Shown: positions 1 to 5,239 of the stretch, in pieces
Layout: the number at the start of each line of letters is the position of its first letter
Numbering within the stretch: position 1 is the stretch's first letter
From: Aquabacterium sp.
GTDB lineage: Bacteria; Pseudomonadota; Gammaproteobacteria; Burkholderiales; Burkholderiaceae_C
DNA length: 5,239 nt
Direction: 5' to 3'
Assembly (NCBI GenBank): GCA_017989885.1
Contig: JAGNPA010000160.1
Span: 1-5,239, forward strand
Position numbers and translations under genes: made by a program
The notes under the pieces: generated by a model
Database searches by the model: none
Seen by the model: only the letters and a program-made list of their open reading frames with translations
What the model was told of the DNA's origin: nothing

Positions 1-454
1 GGCTGGCACGCTCCGCTGTCCAGGCCCCGATCGCGTCCAGGTACAGGATCCACAAGCCATAGGCCGCAGGCGCGCTGATCAGGTACACCGTCAGCGCCAG
101 GGCCAACAGGCTGGGGCGGGGCAGCAGGGCGTACATGCCGTCTTGCTCGTGGCGCAGGCGAGCGGGCTCACTGCGCTGCCAGTGACGGCGCGCCAGCCAA
201 TACCAAAGCGGGGCGGCGATCGACAGCGTGGTCAGCGCGCCGATCAGGTTGCCGGCCAGGTAGTGCAAGAAGGAAAAGGGCACCGCACTGTGCGAGGGGC
301 TCGCCATCTCCATCGACTTGAAGAAAGCGGCAAAGGCCAGGGCCCAGAAAGGCTGCATGCCCAGCAGACGGCGCACATGCGGCCACAGCAGCACCCGCCA
401 CAGCGCGGGCGAGGCGTCAATCGAGGTGGCCATGGCCGGCGTGGACGGGTGCAT
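1..454 (-). CDS. Unrecognised integral membrane protein, N-terminal 151 residues (runs off left edge)
   Basis: The frame is open from an ATG at 454 to the left edge with no stop, so the C-terminus is missing. I do not recognise the family. The visible part begins with a short, Arg-rich, probably cytoplasmic segment. Three hydrophobic stretches follow, at about residues 33-48, 66-87 and 114-138. A basic loop rich in Arg and His (about 88-113) separates the last two. By the positive-inside rule the N-terminus and that loop would be cytoplasmic. The start lies 5 nt after the TAA of the upstream binding-protein gene, and the TAAGG spanning that stop can serve as a Shine-Dalgarno three bases before the ATG; this suggests translational coupling. 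A second in-frame ATG at 433 has no ribosome site in front of it. It could be a transporter subunit or the membrane anchor of a sensor protein, and the window cannot decide which. Confidence 0.8.
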   Translation of the reverse strand, partial: MHPSTPAMATSIDASPALWRVLLWPHVRRLLGMQPFWALAFAAFFKSMEMASPSHSAVPFSFLHYLAGNLIGALTTLSIAAPLWYWLARRHWQRSEPARLRHEQDGMYALLPRPSLLALALTVYLISAPAAYGLWILYLDAIGAWTAERAS

Positions 455-459
455 CGGCC

Positions 460-1521
460 TTACCAATCGATCTCGGCGCGGGTGGCGCACTCGGGCGCGC
501 TGGCGTGCACGCTGCATCGCACGCGTTTCATGAAGCGCAGTCCCTGTTTGTCATAGAAGCCTCGTTTGCCCAGTTCCACGCGCAGATTGTGCTGTGCGGT
601 CACGAAGGCCACCGCCTCCTCCGGCTTCAGATCCACCCATATCTGGGGTGGGATGTCTGCCTCGGCCTTGCGAACGGCGGTCAACACCGCATCATGCTGG
701 CTCAACCAGTAAGCGCGTGCCGCCGCGCCAAAGCCGTCCGGGAAGTGGGTGCGATCGATGACCAGTTGCAGTGTCGTGAAGCCCAGGGGCAAGCGGGAGA
801 TGCCGCCTTTGCTGCCCACCCCCTTGTTGATCTCCATGGGCAGGTAAGCCACGGCGGGCGAGAAAATCACATCCAGGCCGCCGTTGTTGAACTTGGTGAC
901 GAAATTGCGCAGGTCGGCCGACACCGGTTGCGCCCCGATCAGGTTGATCAGGTGGGCCTGCACCTTGTCATGGTCGAACGCGGGCATGCGTGCGCCTGCG
1001 AACCCACGCGAAAACAGCGTGCGGTCTCGCGCCATTGTGTAAAGCGCCCCGGTGCCGATGATGCCGGCGATCTCGAAAGGCTCTTGCACATTGAGCTTGG
1101 CCGCCCCGGGCGATGCCAGCACCTGCACCGCCTTGTGGACGACGGCGTAACTGGCATTCAGATCGACCTGACCGTCCTTGATGATGGTGGCGGTGCCCCC
1201 ATGATCCAGTGCTGCGGTGACGGCGTTGTAGGGCTTCGTTCGCAGTGAGGTGGCCAGCAGACCCTGGCATTGCTTGACGCGAAAATCATCAGCGGCGATG
1301 CGCTCGTCCGTGTAGGCCTTGACGGTGATGTCGGCACCCGTTTTCTGCATCACCAGCGCAAACGTTTTGGCAGCATCGAACACCTGTCCCGCCGTGCCCA
1401 GAGGGTCCCAGACGCAGACCGTCGGCCCCGCTTGCGCCAAGCTGCACAGCAGCCCCAGGCCGAGTGCGGTCAGCCAGGCGCGCGTCGATCGGGCTGGGTG
1501 GCGGGGGGCAGGTGGGCGCAT
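460..1521 (-). CDS. Exported putative solute-binding protein, DUF6091 / AdeT1-2 family
   Basis: This is a 353-aa periplasmic protein. Residues 1-31 form a signal peptide: an Arg-rich n-region, a Leu/Ala/Gly core, and an AQA cleavage site before Gly32. The mature protein starts with a VCVWDPLG segment and contains KPYN (residues 96-99), a KFNNGGLDV block (210-218), SPAVAYLPMEI (221-231) and a Cys-containing tail (KRVRC, 332-336). I recall this arrangement from proteins named AdeT1/AdeT2 in Acinetobacter and from 'putative solute-binding protein' entries, which resemble TRAP-type binding proteins. Mature cysteines at 36, 85, 336 and 345 could form two disulfides; this is inference. No membrane segment follows the signal peptide. 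I chose the ATG at 1521 because GAGAG lies about 8 nt upstream and the signal peptide follows directly. The frame is open back to 1686, but that extension crosses the secA terminator. The ligand is unknown. It is probably co-transcribed with the membrane-protein gene downstream. Confidence 0.85.
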   Translation of the reverse strand: MRPPAPRHPARSTRAWLTALGLGLLCSLAQAGPTVCVWDPLGTAGQVFDAAKTFALVMQKTGADITVKAYTDERIAADDFRVKQCQGLLATSLRTKPYNAVTAALDHGGTATIIKDGQVDLNASYAVVHKAVQVLASPGAAKLNVQEPFEIAGIIGTGALYTMARDRTLFSRGFAGARMPAFDHDKVQAHLINLIGAQPVSADLRNFVTKFNNGGLDVIFSPAVAYLPMEINKGVGSKGGISRLPLGFTTLQLVIDRTHFPDGFGAAARAYWLSQHDAVLTAVRKAEADIPPQIWVDLKPEEAVAFVTAQHNLRVELGKRGFYDKQGLRFMKRVRCSVHASAPECATRAEIDW

Positions 1522-1643
1522 GGCAGATCTCTCGTCACGGTGGCAGGAAAGGTGCAATTTAGCGGACATGGCACCTGGTCGCCCAGCGGGGAGCGACGAG
1601 TGGCAGCCGGGCGTCGCGAACCGACCCACCTGAGGTGCGAGCG
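1522..1643 (-). promoter_or_regulatory. Promoter region of the binding-protein/membrane-protein unit
   Basis: This stretch lies between the secA terminator and the binding-protein start, so it must carry the promoter if that unit is transcribed independently. The best -10 candidate on the minus strand is TAAATT at 1556-1561, which would put the transcript start about 27 nt before the ATG. No convincing -35 hexamer lies 16-18 nt upstream; the sequence there is GC-rich. The hexamer AGGTGC or its complement occurs at 1550-1555, 1571-1576 and 1633-1638, and the first two form an inverted repeat that encloses the -10 candidate. The presence of a promoter is inferred from position; the exact box is weakly supported. 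Confidence 0.35.
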
Positions 1644-1674
1644 AAAAAAAAGAGAACCCGGATGGGTTCTCTTT
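1644..1674 (-). terminator. Intrinsic terminator of secA
   Basis: On the minus strand a perfect 11-bp stem (AAAGAGAACCC paired with GGGTTCTCTTT, 1664-1674 with 1649-1659) encloses the four-base loop ATCC. The T-tract on the transcript side is the complement of eight A residues at 1644-1651, part of which pairs at the base of the stem. It begins 24 nt after the secA stop. The plus-strand reading has only three T residues after the stem, so it works mainly for leftward transcription. Confidence 0.93.
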
Positions 1675-1698
1675 GATGTGGGGCATTGGGCTCAGCGA

Positions 1699-4443
<2,745 letters not shown>

Positions 4444-4471
4444 GGAGCAATCAATCCAATCGGTCGGTGTG

Positions 4472-4603
4472 TCAGCCACGTGGCTGGCGCTTGGTTTCCG
4501 GGGACACTTTCCCCAGTCCACCAAAGCGAAAAAGTGTAGCACCCAGGGCAGGCGCTTCTGCCCCGGGGTACGAGTGCTTGCTCGGGGGGTATTCCCCACT
4601 CAT
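4472..4603 (-). CDS. Possible 43-codon small ORF in the secA leader
   Basis: The ATG overlaps the permease stop as ATGA, the arrangement seen in translationally coupled genes, and the stop lies 28 nt before secA. The predicted peptide begins [10 protein letters not shown] and ends [10 protein letters not shown]. It has no signal peptide or hydrophobic segment and no Shine-Dalgarno directly upstream. I do not recognise it. Upstream reading frames that control secA exist in other bacteria (SecM in enterobacteria), but those carry an export signal, which this one lacks. Its frame is also open far upstream through the permease gene, which weakens the case, because GC-rich shadow frames are often long. 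Confidence 0.2.
   Translation of the reverse strand: MSGEYPPSKHSYPGAEAPALGATLFRFGGLGKVSPETKRQPRG
4473..4486. promoter_or_regulatory. 14-bp perfect palindrome in the secA leader
   Basis: CAGCCACGTGGCTG is perfectly self-complementary and lies 29 nt before the secA ATG. It could be a half-site pair for a dimeric regulator. In RNA it could form a 5-bp stem with an ACGT loop. It also covers the stop codon of a small open frame that ends at 4472. A palindrome of this length can arise by chance in GC-rich DNA, so function is unproven. Confidence 0.35.
4500..4514 (-). other. Small hairpin in the secA leader
   Basis: On the minus strand GGGGA (4510-4514) pairs with TCCCC (4500-4504) around a five-base loop AAGTG. 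It has no following T-run, so it is not an intrinsic terminator. It lies between the possible -10 box and the 14-bp palindrome, inside the predicted 5' untranslated region of secA. Confidence 0.35.
4533..4538 (-). promoter_or_regulatory. Possible -10 box of the secA promoter
   Basis: The minus strand reads TACACT here, a good match to the sigma-70 -10 consensus, followed by a short T-rich stretch. The start of transcription would fall near 4526, giving a leader of roughly 80 nt. The sequence 17-18 nt upstream (around GCAGAA) is a poor -35 match, so an activator-dependent or weak promoter, or transcription from further upstream through the permease gene, is equally possible. No strong terminator separates the permease gene from secA. 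Confidence 0.3.
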
Positions 4604-5239
4604 TTCTTGGGGGCGAGCCAGGCTGTCAGCACGCACAGCAGCGCCATCGCCAGCACCACCACCGCGCCCGAAGGCCAGTCGAGCATGGCCGACACGCACA
4701 GGCCCAGGGTGTAGGCCAGCGCGCCCGCCCCCCAGGCCAGGGGCAGTTGCCAGCGCGGCGGCGCCAGGCGCACGGCCAGCGCCGGCATGATCAGGCTGCT
4801 GAACACCAGGTACACCCCCACCAACTGCACCGAGGCGGTCACCGCCACGGCAAACAGCAGGTAAAAGCCCGCCTGGCCCAGCCAGCGCTGCGCCCCGAAC
4901 CACACGCCCAGCACCCCGGCCGACAAGGCGGCCACGCCCCACAGCTGGTCGGGTGTCACCCACAGAATCTGCCCCACCAGCAGGTCCTTGAGGTGCTCAC
5001 CGCCATGGGGGTTGCCCGCCAGCAGCAAGATGCCCACGCATGAGGCCAGCACGAACAGGGCGCCAATCAGCGCTTCCTGGATGTCGGGCCAGCGCCGCTC
5101 CATCCAGGTCAGCAGGCCGGCGCCCAGCAGGGCCGCCCCCACGGCCGCGCCTTGCACCGCCCAGCCGTCATCGGGCCAGCCCAGCGCGCCGGCCGCGATC
5201 ACGCCCAGGCCGGCAATCTGGGCAATGGCCAGGTCGATG
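4600..5239 (-). CDS. Metal (zinc/manganese-type) ABC transporter permease, ABC-3 family, C-terminal part
   Basis: This is the membrane channel subunit of a metal-ion ABC importer. It is cut by the right edge, with 212 C-terminal residues visible. The visible part begins IDLAIAQIAGLGV, the conserved early segment of ABC-3 permeases. It continues with several hydrophobic helices, the loop NPHGGEHLKDLLVGQIL (visible residues 76-92), and the family hallmark VGVYLVFSSLIMPALAVRL (140-158). A final helix pair follows, with DWPSGAVVV (187-195), and the protein ends APKK. The GTG at 5202 is not the true start because the conserved segment extends upstream of it. The family imports Zn2+ or Mn2+ with a periplasmic binding protein and an ATPase; those genes would be expected beyond the right edge. 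The substrate metal cannot be decided from the permease alone. The residues missing at the N-terminus should be a few tens, given the usual length of about 260-290. Confidence 0.92.
   Translation of the reverse strand, partial: IDLAIAQIAGLGVIAAGALGWPDDGWAVQGAAVGAALLGAGLLTWMERRWPDIQEALIGALFVLASCVGILLLAGNPHGGEHLKDLLVGQILWVTPDQLWGVAALSAGVLGVWFGAQRWLGQAGFYLLFAVAVTASVQLVGVYLVFSSLIMPALAVRLAPPRWQLPLAWGAGALAYTLGLCVSAMLDWPSGAVVVLAMALLCVLTAWLAPKK

Noticed and set aside
505..1248. A 247-codon open frame on the plus strand opposite the DUF6091 gene
   Set aside because: The composition is shadow-like (rich in His, Arg, Gln and Gly), it has no recognisable domain, and the opposite strand encodes a protein with a signal peptide and family motifs.
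4522..4555. Possible weak terminator (GCGCCT/GGGTGC stem followed by a T5 run) after the permease gene
   Set aside because: The stem has only six pairs, two of them wobbles, and the T-run is separated from it by TACAC, so I do not call it a terminator.
4444..4599. A 52-codon in-frame N-terminal extension of secA from a GTG at 4599
   Set aside because: The SecA family begins at the [14 protein letters not shown] segment encoded from 4443; the extension has no SecA-like sequence and no ribosome site.
4472..4963. A 163-codon minus-strand frame overlapping the permease
   Set aside because: Most of it is an out-of-frame shadow of the ABC-3 permease with Gly/Arg/Ala-rich composition. Only its last 43 codons, from the ATG at 4603, are kept as a low-confidence candidate.

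Overview
The window is GC-rich chromosomal DNA with every recognised gene on the minus strand, so transcription runs from the right edge to the left. The SecA sequence is of ordinary proteobacterial type. The base composition, codon use and a TRAP-like AdeT/DUF6091 binding protein fit a betaproteobacterium, probably Burkholderiales; genus cannot be fixed from this window.

From right to left the layout is as follows. (1) 4600-5239 is the C-terminal part of an ABC-3 family (zinc/manganese type) ABC transporter permease that continues past the right edge. (2) 4444-4599 is a 156-nt leader in front of secA. It holds a possible -10 box, a 14-bp perfect palindrome, a small GGGGA/TCCCC hairpin, and a 43-codon open frame whose ATG overlaps the permease stop. 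(3) 1699-4443 is complete secA (914 aa), with the ATPase motifs, the two-helix finger region and the zinc-binding tail intact. (4) 1644-1674 is a strong intrinsic terminator for secA. (5) 1522-1643 is the promoter region of the next unit. (6) 460-1521 is a complete exported solute-binding-like protein of the DUF6091/AdeT1-2 family. (7) 1-454 is the N-terminal part of an unrecognised membrane protein, starting 5 nt after the previous stop and running off the left edge.

Functionally there are three units: a metal importer, the essential Sec motor, and a two-gene unit of a periplasmic binding protein plus an integral membrane protein. The last two may work together in uptake or sensing. The core of the window is ordinary. 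The places worth a second look are the secA leader and the binding-protein/membrane-protein pair. I found no RNA genes, insertion sequences, CRISPR arrays or attachment sites.
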